NCBI RefSeq assembly: GCF_008086545.1 | Contig: NZ_CP043026.1 | Location: 992,001 to 1,056,000, forward strand | Length of the DNA stretch: 64,000 nt | Reading direction: 5' to 3' | From: Spiroplasma chinense | Lineage (GTDB): Bacteria > Bacillota_I > Bacilli_A > Mycoplasmatales > Mycoplasmataceae | Shown: positions 18,357 through 31,585 of the stretch, piece after piece | How positions within the stretch are numbered: the stretch's first letter is position 1 | How the letters are laid out: each line of letters starts with the position of its first letter | Notes under the pieces: generated by a model | What the model saw: the letters and a program-made list of their open reading frames with translations, nothing else | Told to the model about the DNA's origin: nothing | The model's database searches: none | Position numbers and translations under genes: made by a program

Positions 18357-19673
18357 CTATTTAAAAGGTACCAATGAAATTACACCATTAATATCTTGAA
18401 GACTAAATTGTCATCCATTTAAGTTATAGATTATATTATTTAAATAATTTGTTTTCATAACACCAGTTTGTGCGTAAAACGCCAATGTATACATTGATAC
18501 AAAGTCTGGTGCAATACCATATGATGGTACAAACAAGAAAATAAATGGTAATAAAATTAAACCAATTAGCATAATTATTGGGAATGCTAAGTAAAAGTCT
18601 GGTCTTGAGTAATCATATGTAAATAACAATGTAATTGAACCACTAATCCCAGCAGCTGTTACAATGATTAAATAATCACTTGAATCTTTAAATAAAATAG
18701 TATACATAATCATTACAAGTAATGGAAGAATTAATCTGTTTTTTGAAAATAAAGTAACTGTATCGCTTTTTTTATTTCAAGTTGTAACACCAAGAACAGT
18801 GATTGTTGATGATGCAAAACCTAAGATTCCAGTAAATACCATTCCTGGAACCATAACCGATAAAAAGAAACCAGTTAAAGGATATGTTACAAACATAATA
18901 AATGCATATTTTCAAGAACCTATGATTCCTTCTGTATATCTTGCAAGTCTAATGTATAAAACCAATACTATAGCAACTTCAATCAACGCTCCAAAGATTC
19001 CTGCAGAATGCAGTGAGAATCCGTAAGTAAATATTCTTCAGAATTGGTGACCTACAATTGTTAATGCTCTATTTGAACCACCAAAGAATAGCGAAGCTAT
19101 TCCAGTATGTGCTAATCCATCAACTTTTGTACTTAAAAATATTCAAAGCCCAAAAGTTATAATAGGAATAATACAGAACAGCACCATAAGCGACATCGAT
19201 ACAGCAGTTTGGGTGTTCATACTTGATACTAATTTTTTAAGTTTTTTATTTTCACTACTGTTTGGATTTTTAAGTGACTCTAAAATTTCTTCTTCACTTA
19301 AATCAGGTTCTGACTCTTCTTGTTTAGTTTCTTCTAAACTTGTTATTTTTGGAAAGTCTTTAATTAATTGTGCTTTTGCCTCTTTTAAATTTGAGACACA
19401 AACAACATCTTTAAAACTCTCTTCTGTAATAGAAATTTTTAAAACATTAAAAGCTTCTCTTTTTCCAGAAGTATGTTTTTCTTTAACTTTGAATATTTTA
19501 CCTTCAACACCACTTAATTCCCCAATACCAATAGCTATTAGTTGCGTTTTGTTTTTTGGGTTCACTAAAACTGAAATATAATCATCACTCTCAACAAGAT
19601 CTGCCTTATATTTCTCAACTTTTATAAAATAATGTACTAAAAGTAATTTTAAATCACTATTATTCATTTGCAT
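18357..19673 (-). CDS. Rhomboid-like membrane protein lacking an evident catalytic dyad
   Basis: 438 residues. The first ~165 are soluble, ending in an acidic stretch and KKLKKL. They are followed by about seven hydrophobic helices. The segment HQFWRIFTYGFSLHSAGIF, then ARYTEGIIGSWKY, matches the layout of rhomboid proteases (WRxxT...H...E..LGS). The usual GxSG is FASS here, and where the catalytic His is expected (AHxxG) the sequence reads AAGISG. So it looks like an inactive member of the GluP/YqgP type, which also has a soluble N-terminal domain. The start is ATG 19673 (AGGTG 6 bases before); ATG 19667 is possible. It lies between rluD and the dCMP deaminase. Confidence 0.6.
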
Positions 19674-19681
19674 TCTTACAC

Positions 19682-20596
19682 CTAGTTTTCTAACTCTATT
19701 ATTTTATCATTAAATTCTTTTGGAATTTCACAAGTATAATCAATTTTTTCACCAGTTATTGGATGAGTGAAAGAAAGTTTATATGCATGCAAGTATTGAC
19801 CAAATTCTACTTTTTGGTCTTCTCTAAATGCATATAAAGGGTCACCTACAACTGCGTGCTTGATAAATGACATATGAACTCTAATTTGGTGAGTTCTACC
19901 AGTTTCAATCACACATTTGATTAATGTGTGATTTTCAAAACGTTTTAAAACTTCAAAATGAGTTTTTGCATGTTTTGCATTAATTTCAGTAACTGTCATT
20001 TTTTTTCTATTTCCACGATGTCTCCCAATTGGAGCATCAATTGTACCTTTTTCAGGTTCAATTACACCATGAACTAAAGCTATATATTCTTTATGAATTT
20101 GATTGTTAGCCAACATTTCAGTCAACTTTTTATGAGTTTTATCGTTTTTGGCAACAATCATAAGACCTGTTGTCATTTTATCAAGTCTATGTACAATTCC
20201 AGGCCTTAAATAACCTCCAATTGCAGAAAGATCTTTGATTTTAAACAATAGTCCATTTACTAAAGTTCCATCAGGATTTCCAGCAGCTGGGTGAACTACC
20301 ATACCATTTGGTTTGTTTACAAGCAATAGATCAGAATCTTCATAAACTATTTCAAAGTCTAAATCTTGAGCTATTGCTTCAATTTCTTCAGGTTCTTTTG
20401 CAATAATTGTTATTTTATCGTTTTTAAGTAAATTATACTTTGCACTGACAATATTGTCATTTACAAGAATAAATCCTTGTTCTATAAGTTTTTGAATATA
20501 ACTTCTTGAGAAATCAAATTCTTCTTGTAAGTAATTTGTTGCATACTTATCAAGTCTTCCACTGTCTTCTTGTAATATTATCTCAATATTGTCCAT
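19682..20596 (-). CDS. rluD: 23S rRNA pseudouridine synthase, RluD type
   Basis: It isomerises uridines of rRNA. The 304-residue product has an N-terminal S4 domain (RLDKYATNYLQEE to KNDKITI) and the catalytic motif GIVHRLDKMTTGLMIVAK with the active Asp. It then has CVIETGRTHQIRVH. Length fits RluD (about 300). There is no Trp. It starts 3 bases after the lspA stop, with AGGAGA inside lspA. RluD is preferred over RluC because of the motif set, but the exact 23S sites are inferred from the family. Confidence 0.9.
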   Translation of the reverse strand: MDNIEIILQEDSGRLDKYATNYLQEEFDFSRSYIQKLIEQGFILVNDNIVSAKYNLLKNDKITIIAKEPEEIEAIAQDLDFEIVYEDSDLLLVNKPNGMVVHPAAGNPDGTLVNGLLFKIKDLSAIGGYLRPGIVHRLDKMTTGLMIVAKNDKTHKKLTEMLANNQIHKEYIALVHGVIEPEKGTIDAPIGRHRGNRKKMTVTEINAKHAKTHFEVLKRFENHTLIKCVIETGRTHQIRVHMSFIKHAVVGDPLYAFREDQKVEFGQYLHAYKLSFTHPITGEKIDYTCEIPKEFNDKIIELEN

Positions 20597-20599
20597 ACA

Positions 20600-21373
20600 T
20601 TATTTCTCCTGTTTATTTTTACTATTTTTTTTATATTCTTTTCAATCTTTTTTTATATTTTTAGAATTTGCTAAATATTCTTTATAAAAACTTCATTGTT
20701 CTTTAACTTTTTTACCTTTAACATTTGCAAGATATTTATTTTCATTTATATGTAATTTGTCTTTAAAGTCTAAGTAAGTTTCAAGTTTTTCTGGATTCTT
20801 TTTGAAAACTTGTTGTTTTACTTCTTCTACACCCATTAAAACAACAGTTAAGAATAATAATCCTACTGCTATATTTACAAATAAATCTGCAAGATTAAAG
20901 ATATAACCCCTAAACAAAGGAAGGTCTATATCTCATTGTAAAAAGTCAACAACCCCACCCCTTACTCCATTGTTATCAACTGGAGCTCAAGCTCTAGCAA
21001 TTATATTTCCAAAACTTCCAGCTAACATTACACAAATAGCAACAGTTCACAATTTTGTATTTAAAAATACAAAAGCTACCATTAACATAACTGTAACAAT
21101 TGCTGCAAGAGTAATTGCAAGAGTTGGATTTCCAGCATTCATTCCAAGAGCAGCTCCTGTGTTAATTGTATAATTAACACTTAACAAGTTTGGTATAAAA
21201 GTTTTTGTTTCTCCTAAATGCATTGACCCCGAAACTACAGCTTTTGATATTCAATCAATTGCTACTAAAATAACCATCATAGGAACACATCAAAGAACTT
21301 TAAACCTTCAATTGTAATTATAATTTTTCAAAAATATTTTAATATTTTTGGATAAATCTTTTATCCCATCCAT
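20600..21373 (-). CDS. lspA: Lipoprotein signal peptidase
   Basis: LspA cleaves prolipoproteins before the lipid-modified Cys; this window alone encodes five predicted lipoproteins. Of 257 residues, the core (about 30-180) has four hydrophobic helices. The catalytic aspartates lie in VVDFLQW and FNLADLFVN, and GNIIAR keeps the Asn and Arg of the family's GNxxDR motif but has Ala for its Asp. The protein is about 90 residues longer than usual because of an N-terminal extension, a short insertion after GNIIAR, and a Lys-rich C-terminal tail of about 70. ATG 21373 is chosen over ATG 21380, which is in another, short frame. Confidence 0.93.
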
Positions 21374-21388
21374 ATTTCATTCCACCTT

Positions 21389-24097
<2,709 letters not shown>

Positions 24098-24116
24098 TTT
24101 TTTCTTCTCCTATAAA

Positions 24117-24316
24117 ATAAAAAAACGCTCCTTTAAAAGGAGCGTTTGATCGCGGTACCATCCTTAGTTATGCATACTAAAAAATGCATATCTCTTACAT
24201 TCTATAACGCGAATACCGTGGAGTTTTACTTGAAAACTTTTCTTTCTTCTCCCATTAAAATAAGTGATAAATTTATATATTAAATGTTAGTTCACACCAC
24301 CCACTAACTCTCTGAA
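24117..24316 (-). promoter_or_regulatory. T-box leader (isoleucine) of the ileS operon
   Basis: Minus-strand leader RNA of about 200 nt. The conserved T-box AAGGATGGTACCGCG is at 24151-24165. The competing terminator is AACGCTCC / GGAGCGTT (24124-24146) followed by seven U. A long stem I lies upstream, with an AGAGAG entry and a plausible ATC specifier near 24260. A TATAAT -10 box lies at 24322-24327; no clear -35. Uncharged tRNA-Ile would favour read-through into ileS and the four genes behind it. Confidence 0.92.
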
Positions 24317-24349
24317 AAGTAATTATATAAATCTTTGTCTTATTTGTTT

Positions 24350-26017
24350 TTATTCACCGTCACCGTTTCCATCAACGTTTGGTGAATCATTGTTAAATAT
24401 TGAATTAAATAAATCCACAACTCTTGCATAGTTTTCTCCAAGATTGTCATTTATTGCATAATTATTAAATCCAATAATTCTTTCTTTTGCTTCTTCATCT
24501 AATGCATTGTAAGCATTTGTAAAGTTTGATGCATTAAATGTTGTATATAAAATTCCATTTTCTGTTTCTTTTGTTTCTTCATCATCGAATCTACCCAATG
24601 AATTTATAGCTATTTGAATTGGACCATATTTAATTGTTTCAAAATTATTGTATCTAGCTCAATTTTCATCAGTTAAGATTTTTAAAAATGCATAATAGAA
24701 TATTTCTGTTTGATTATGAACTCTTCTTGGTGCTATAGTATCTTTTGGTATTTTTATACCGTCAATTACAGCATCTTCATAGAATTTTAAATTATACTCA
24801 TTAAAAATATTATAAACAGAAGGACTTGTAATATCTAAATAACCATCAAGTGCATCATTTAAGTCACTAATTGCTGTTCCATGTAACTCTAAGTGAGTTG
24901 AATCAAGATATTCAAATCTTGGTGAAGTTGTTATTAAGAAATCTTCGTTATTTAATCATTTTTCTAATTTAATTTCTCTTGATATTTGAGATAAAACTTT
25001 TTTGGTAACGATATCTGCCATTGATCTTCCAGTTAAAGACAATTCAATTCCATCTAAATTTAATTTGTCAACAACAGATTCTTTAATTTGTTTTTTTAAG
25101 AAATCTTTTTTTGATCATTTTAAAGTCATTCTATCATTTGTAGAACCACCAATTGAAACAACATATTTTTGTCCTCTTTCTTTTGCGTCAGCTCTAGATT
25201 CAGTTAATTTTTTGTTTGTGTCTTCTGTTAAAAACGATTTACTTGCATCAGGATTGTAACAAGTTTTGTCTATTCCTCAAATAGTGAAGTTTGGATTTAC
25301 AAAACAACTATTTCTTGTTAATGCTTGGTCATGAGCTTCACTAGTGATTTTTTCTAATCCTTCATCAAAGACTCCCATTCATAATTCTATTCCATCATTT
25401 CCACCTTCACCAAAGCCGAGGTTTATAATGTCATAATCTTTCTCGGCTGCCTTATCCAGTGTAAAGTCTGTACTTCCATTACCTCAAGCATATCAGTAAC
25501 CAGCTAATTTCTTACTATAATCATAGTGAAAGTCAACTTTATCACCAATTTTTATAGTTCCGCTGTTTTCATCAGCAATTTCTGAATCACCTGTCTCTTG
25601 TTCTCCATCAATGTTTGGTGTTTCTCCATCAGTGTTTGCTTCTTCTTCAAATAAAGTGGTGTCATCACTATTATTTACTTTAAAAGTGAATTTAACTCTA
25701 CCTTTCAAAATATTTGAATATGGTGCCGCCATTAAATAAGCTTCATATTCATCATCTGCAATTTTAAGTATTTGTTCAAAACTTAAAGCAGCATATCTTT
25801 CAATTTCTTGTTCAGAGATGTTTTTTAAATCCTCTTCATTATTTTTAATAATAGCTAACATTAAGTCTTTTTGTGTTATTTTTGACACAACTATATCGTT
25901 TAAATTAAGATTTAATCTTTTTACATCAATTGTTTTAATATCTCCACAAGCAACAACAGATGCTGCTGTAGATACAGTTAACGATAAAGTTGCTGCTAAA
26001 TTAAGTAATTTTTTCAT
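24350..26017 (-). CDS. GH18 (chitinase)-like lipoprotein with a degenerate active site
   Basis: 555 residues with signal and lipobox ASVVAC (Cys 24). After an acidic linker the mature part has a GH18-like order: an aromatic first strand (LAGYWYAWGN), DIINLGFGEGG, then YVVSIGGSTNDR (about residue 284) like the SxGG motif. At the position of the catalytic DGxDxDxE the sequence is DGIELSLTG (about residue 318). The acid-base Glu and two of the Asp are thus missing, so chitinase activity is unlikely. It may be a glycan-binding or structural surface protein. The family call is from motif order only. The gene is monocistronic-looking, just upstream of the T-box. Confidence 0.55.
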
Positions 26018-26039
26018 ATTAAATCTCCCTAAATATTAT

Positions 26040-26064
26040 TATAATAAAAAAATGTCTATTTTTT
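26040..26064 (-). terminator. Terminator of the ABC/RpiR operon
   Basis: On the minus strand AATGTC / GACATT pair around an A-rich loop and are followed by seven U. The hairpin overlaps the stop codon of the coiled-coil gene. Confidence 0.7.
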
Positions 26065-26394
26065 GACATTTTCCACTATTTTTTTTGCTATATTTTTTAT
26101 CTCTTCTTTATCAAAAACAAAAATCTCTTTATTTTTATCTAAAAATTGTTTTGACAATATTTCTAAATCTTGAGGGTTTTCATCCACACGTTTTAAAAAC
26201 TCTTCAATGTCTTTTTTTATCATAAAAGCCATATCAACAGATTTAGTTATAATTTTTTCAGCATTATGTCTTGCTACTTCATAAACTTCTTTTGTTTTTA
26301 CAACGCCATTATTTATGTATTGTTCTTTTTGTTTATATAAATCTACTTTATATTCAAGATCTTCAATTCTCTTTAAAAGTTCTTTTTCATCCAT
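26056..26394 (-). CDS. Coiled-coil protein, unknown
   Basis: 112 residues, strongly charged and probably helical. The first ~30 (MDEKELLKRIEDLEYKVDLY) show a heptad pattern, and there is no signal or membrane segment. No family is recognised. Its ATG overlaps the stop of the RpiR-type regulator gene (TAATG), so it is made with it. It is the last gene of the hydrolase-ABC-RpiR operon. Confidence 0.7.
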   Translation of the reverse strand: MDEKELLKRIEDLEYKVDLYKQKEQYINNGVVKTKEVYEVARHNAEKIITKSVDMAFMIKKDIEEFLKRVDENPQDLEILSKQFLDKNKEIFVFDKEEIKNIAKKIVENVKK

Positions 26395-27248
26395 TATAAA
26401 TGACCTTCAAAGTTTCAGTTAAGTGAAATAGCACTTGTTTTTTCAAATTTTTCTCTAAATTCTTCATTTAGTCCAACAATTATATTGAATAAAACGTCCA
26501 ATATTATCATTTCTCCAGGAACTGAAGAAATTGATGGATATTTAATTTTATCCATGTTTAAAGTTTGAGTTTCAATAATGTATGCATCTTTTGAAATTTT
26601 ATCACCAATTAAATCCTTAGTTGTATCAATATCTGTTGTTAAAACTAACATAGGTATTTTTTTAGCATAAGTTCATTTGATTGATTCAATAATTTCTCTA
26701 GTTCATCCAGTTCTTGTGATAAACACACAAAAATCATTTTCATCAAAAAACACAGCTTTTTGAGCAAAAGTATGAATGTTACTTACTCTTGTTGCATCAA
26801 CATTAATTCTTGATAAGTTTAATACAAATGAACTTGCAGAAGTTTGTTGTTGTTCTAAACCAAAAACAACTATTCGATTTGAACCATAAATCTTTTTAGC
26901 TATTTCTTCTGCTAATTTTGGATCTAAAGCATTTAAAGTTTCATTAATTGTAAATAAAGCACTACCTCTAACATTGTGAATGATTTGTTCAACTGTTTTT
27001 TCTTCTCCAAGTTTGTAGTAATCACTTTGCATTCTTGATTTTTCATAAACAAACATTTGTGCTGCTTTAAAACTTTTAAATCCAAGTTTTTTACAAACCC
27101 TTGTCATTGTACTTGGACTTACATTACTCGCTTTTGAAACTTCTTGAATTGAATGACTACAAAAATAGTCAGGATTTTCGTTTATTTCCTTAACGATAGC
27201 ATATTCTGTACTGTTTAAATTTGATTCTTCTAAATTTAAGATTTTCAC
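26394..27248 (-). CDS. RpiR/MurR-family transcription regulator (HTH plus SIS domain)
   Basis: 284 residues. The N-terminal 80 hold a winged HTH of the RpiR type (IQEVSKASNVSPSTMTRVCK then LGFKSFKAAQ). Residues of about 125-250 form a sugar-isomerase (SIS) domain, with IVVFGLEQQQTSASSFVLN and FITRTGWTREIIES. Such proteins sense sugar phosphates. It is the fifth gene of the operon, 2 bases after the permease stop, so it may regulate this ABC system or a sugar pathway elsewhere. Target and ligand are not visible. Confidence 0.88.
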
Positions 27249-27250
27249 TT

Positions 27251-28270
27251 TTATTTTCTCCCTTTTTTTATTTTTTTCTTCTTAATAGATGCTTTGACTT
27301 CAATTTCATCATCAAATCTATAACCAAGTTTTTCTAAATGTTCTTTTCTCAAGTTTTGAATTTCTTCAAAACTTGTACTTCTTTTAATATCCCTAATATA
27401 TTTAGTAGATAATTTCAAAATAACACTAGAACCATATCCATCTTTTTTGTGATACTTTGCTTTTATTATTATAACCATAATTAGTATAGTTAGTAACAAA
27501 ATAATGCAAGCAAAGGTAACAATATAGGGTAAAGCTAAATTACCCTTTAATTTTCAATCAACACTGAATTCTGGGTCATTATAAACCAAGTTTTTTGCAT
27601 TTACTCATCCCGCTTGCATTACATTCATCATATAACGAGGTGGAAAAGTATAGAGCATGATATTTAACCAAGAATAATTTGCAATAATTTGGTAAGGATA
27701 GGCACAACCTAGTAAGTTATATACAAAGATGTACATAGTTATAATTAAAATCATACCTTTCATGGCATTTTTAAAGAACATATCAATAGTAATAGCCATT
27801 AAAATAACTAAAAATCAAAGTAAAAATACAGCTGATAAAAACATTGTTCAATTTACACCAGCTACAATTTCTCTTTGTTCTGGGAAAATGGCAATTGTTG
27901 CCATAATCATTACAAACCCCATACCCAAACAAATAGTAAGATTGGCAACAATTGATGCACTCATTCTCAATAATGGATTTACTGGTGTAAAATTCATAAT
28001 TGTTGTAAAACCATTTGCTTTTTGTAGAACCAAGTTTCTATGAAATAATTGCATAGCAACTCTAGCTACCATTGCACCAATAGCTGATGCCAATATAAAA
28101 GGATCTCCTTCTCTGAATAAAAGTCACATAAATAAAGTAAATGTAACAATAATCATTCCTAAGAAAACACTAATTGGAGATGAAAAAAATGACTTAATGT
28201 AAAGTTTATAAAAATGATAAAAAATTCTAAGATTTTTTCTTTCCTTTAGTTTTAAACTTATCCCAGACAT
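27251..28270 (-). CDS. ABC-2 type transporter permease (second of a paralogous pair)
   Basis: 339 residues, about six hydrophobic helices and a Lys-rich cytoplasmic tail of about 75. It shares with the upstream permease the patterns FILASAIGA near the second helix and PPRYMMNVMQAGW before the last helix pair. The two are therefore diverged duplicates, likely forming a heterodimer with the ATPase at 29270-30559. Its ATG lies inside the 3' end of the upstream gene (44-base overlap when UGA is read as Trp), with GAGGGG as Shine-Dalgarno. The substrate is unknown. Confidence 0.8.
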
Positions 28271-29261
28271 TTCACAGTCACCCCTCTTTTCTTAACTCTC
28301 TTAGTTCTAAAGTTAATTCTTTTACAGATTTATTCATTGATTTGTTTACACTTATAATATTATTTAATTCTTCTAAATTTTGAGTTCTTTTAATTGAGTA
28401 AATAATACCTAAGTGTTTATTTCTATTTGCATATTTCTTATATTTTCTATTTTCATATTCAAAAGCTCTAACAGAAATAAAAGCAAGTAGAAGCGCTAAA
28501 AACAAGATTCAAACAACACTTGTAACATAAGGTATTCAAGCATTTTCATTATAACCAAATCCAGTATCGTGGTTTGGAATTGTAAAATCAGGACTATCAA
28601 TTCAACCTGCTTGCATGATGTTTAATATATATCTTTGAGGAATTATAAAGGTCAACTTCATCAATCAAGGTACTGTTGATAAAGTTGTATAAGGAATTCC
28701 AAGCCCTAATAAAAAGATTGCTCCAAAATATGTTATATTTCCTAAAACCAATGCTCATTCAAGTTTTTTTTGAGTAAAAGCAATAATAAAAGCCATTAAA
28801 TTACACATAATAATCAAAAGAATATAACCTATTGAAAACATAAGCCAATTGACGTCTGCTACTTTTATTCTTTGATCTTTGTAAAGCATACCAACACAGA
28901 AGAATAATATTGTTACAATTAGGTTTGCAACTTGATTAAATAAAATCATTAAAGTAAATACAAAACGTTTTGAAATTTTTGTAGAAAACAATCTATTAAA
29001 AAAATCCTTATTTTTAAAATCGTGAATAGTTCTAATAAAATTAAATAAACAGTTTCGGATACAACTAACCCCAATTGCTGAAGCTAAAACGAAGTTATCT
29101 TGTTTTAATCCTGCAGATTCACTTGTATCTTTAAATGAAAGTCAAACGACTAGAGTAATTAAGGTAATTATTCACCCTGAAAAAAGATTAAAAAGATCTT
29201 TTTTGTAGTTATCAAGTTGTAAACGTCATAATTCTTTAAAAATAGATCTTTTATTAATCAT
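28227..29261 (-). CDS. ABC-2 type transporter permease (first of a paralogous pair)
   Basis: 344 residues with about six hydrophobic helices. Motifs FVLASAIGV and PQRYILNIMQAGW match the downstream permease. The reading frame passes a UGA at 28278, which is Trp in this code, and continues to TAG at 28227. The tail is therefore 17 residues longer than a standard reading gives, and it overlaps the next gene. It starts 8 bases after the ATPase stop. Direction of transport is not known; ABC-2 permeases are usually exporters. Confidence 0.8.
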
Positions 29262-29269
29262 AATTTAAC

Positions 29270-30559
29270 TTACCCTTCTATTTTTTTGTGTCTTTCTCTT
29301 TGTTTTGCAATTTTTGCTTCAAGTTTCATAATTCTAATTTCTTCTTGAATATATTTTTTCTTCAAGAATCGTAAATTTTGAATTTCTTTTTTTGATAGTT
29401 CTGCTGTAATTTCATTTCCATAAACTATAACACTATCTGTTTTAAACATTGGTAGTAAATCATCTTTTAGATAGACTAAAAATGGTTTAATCTTTTTCAA
29501 AAATGAGTCAACTGGTTTTTTAAATAAATATTCATCATCATTTTTTTTGTTTTCACGAATTGCTTTTTTGATATGTTTAATTAAAATTTTAATTTCTAAC
29601 TTAACATTGTCAACATTAGTTTTATTTAAAGCATTTGAAGCTAAAAAGATTAATTTATTGTGTAACTCTTGAACGTGGAAATTTATGTTTTTTACTTTTA
29701 CTAATGTTTTGTCTATATCTAAGTTTTCAGATATATTTTCATTTTTAATAAAGTGTTCATAAATTTCATAGAACTTTTCTAATCTTAAATTAAATTTTCT
29801 TAAGATTGGTTTAAAAACAGGGTCTGGTTGAGGTTGAGACTTTTCTTGCTCAATAGACTCCATTAAATTTACAGTGTATTCTTCAAAATTAAAACCTTCT
29901 TCAAGAGAATCTGTATAATCATCAGATAAAATCATTCCAGAATGCATAACAACAATTCTGTTACATAAAGATTCAAACAATGAATTGTTTGGTGACATAA
30001 TCACAAATGTTGCGTTATGTTCTTCTTTATATTTTTTTAAAAATGCAATTACTTTTGCTTTCATATCTAAACCAATTGCATTTGAAACTTCATCCAAAAC
30101 AATAAGTTCAGGTTTATGAATGAAAGCTAAATAAAGTGAAAATAATTGTAATCATGAAGCATTACAAGAATTTAAAACTTTATCTCATCTTTCTGTAATA
30201 TGGAAAACATTTGCTAACTCATCAAGTCATTCTTCATCTCGAATATTGTAAATATCTATGTATAAACTTACGATATCTTTAACTTTAAATCCATCAGGTC
30301 AAGATGTATTTCTAAACTGGAAACCAATTGAAGACATTGTATCTCCCTTTTCAAAGTTATACTCAATAATCCCACCTGTTTGAACAATTTGGTTTGCAAT
30401 TAAACGACCAAAAATAGTTTTTCCTGATTGATTGGGTCCAATAATTGCAACACCATCTCCTTTGAAAATTTTTATATTCACTTTTTTAATTGCTCAAATC
30501 TTTTTATCAAATATTTTAGAGACGTTTTCAAGCACAACCATAAGTTCTTTGTTTTCCAT
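29270..30559 (-). CDS. ABC transporter ATP-binding protein with degenerate signature and long C-terminal extension
   Basis: 429 residues. The first ~215 are an ABC ATPase: Walker A GPNQSGKT (about residues 40-47), Walker B LIVLDEVSNAIGLD. The signature LSGGQ is replaced by SCNASW, and the switch His after Walker B is absent (FVIMSPNN). The C-terminal ~210 residues are charged and helical (KKKYIQEEIRIMKLEAKI near the end), not part of the usual fold. It belongs with the two permeases that follow. It may hydrolyse ATP poorly or act as half of an asymmetric pair. Confidence 0.8.
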
Positions 30560-30586
30560 AATTACACCTCTTTTTCTATATACCAA

Positions 30587-31516
30587 TTATTCTTCTAAAT
30601 TTTTTAAAAACTCATCAACTAATTCAAAGTATTTATCAGTATGAGTTGTTTGTGATCTAATGTGAGCACCTGTTTCAAAGATATGAATCATATCTTTTTG
30701 TTTTAAAACTTTTCTTTCTTCAAAAAATAACATTGAATCTTGATAATTTGTTACTAAATCCTTTTTTGAATGAAAGAATAAAATCGGGAATGACTTTTTA
30801 TTTTCTTTTATTAAATTTTTTACGTCATATTTTAAAATGTCAATTCCAAAATTTTCTTTATACTCATGAATTAAATCAGCGAATAAGTTTTTAATTTGAT
30901 TATAAACTAATGGGGTTGAAAATTTTAGAACTGTTTTCAATACCTCTTTAATCTCAAAATAAGGAGAATCTGAAATTCCAAATTTTACATTGTAGCTTTG
31001 GAAAGTCAAATCATTTATTAGAGCAGATAAATTTAAAGTAAATGCTCCCATACTAAATCCTATCAAACCAATTTCTGAAGGAGTGTAATTTATATGTAAA
31101 AATCTTAAAGCAGTTAATAAGTTTTGGTATTCATTTGGACCAAAACTTACCATTCCTTCATCAGATTGTCCGTGGTTTATAAAGTCAAAGGCTAAAATGT
31201 TGTAACCTTTTTCAGCCATAAATCATGCAGAAATGGCACTAGATTCTTTTGAAGAACTGTAACCATGTAAAGCAACCATTCATTTGTCTGTTTTTTTGGG
31301 ATTTAAGTAAGTTATTATTCCAATATCTTCAAATTTTTGATAAGTTCACTCTTCACCAAGTAGAGAGGTGATTCTTGGGTCAACACCCTCTTCTTTTAAA
31401 GAGTCTACATACAGATCTAAAATACTTGCATTAGAAAAGTTACTGTATAAGTAGTCTGAATTTTCTTTAGTTTTATTTAACAGTTTTACTATAACATTAA
31501 AAATCAATTGTTTCAT
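30587..31516 (-). CDS. Alpha/beta hydrolase, serine esterase/lipase-like
   Basis: 309 residues. The oxyanion-hole motif HGYSSSKESSA is followed by FINHGQSDEG and the nucleophile elbow GFSMGAF (Ser about residue 158). A probable acid lies in the HSKKDLVTNY region, and a His near the C terminus (GAHIRSQ). An N-terminal ~70 residues are helical. The set resembles the mycoplasma 'lysophospholipase/esterase' group, but the substrate is unknown. It is the first gene of the operon, 27 bases before the ABC ATPase, after a terminator for oppA. Confidence 0.82.
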
Positions 31517-31547
31517 AACAGTTCTCCCTTTACAATTTATTTTAATA

Positions 31548-31575
31548 TAAAAAAACTACTCTTTTGAGTAGTTTT
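31548..31575 (-). terminator. Terminator of the opp operon
   Basis: A 7-bp stem ACTACTC / GAGTAGT on the minus strand with an AAAA loop and a seven-U tail, just after oppA. Confidence 0.85.
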
Positions 31576-31585
31576 GAAATTTATA

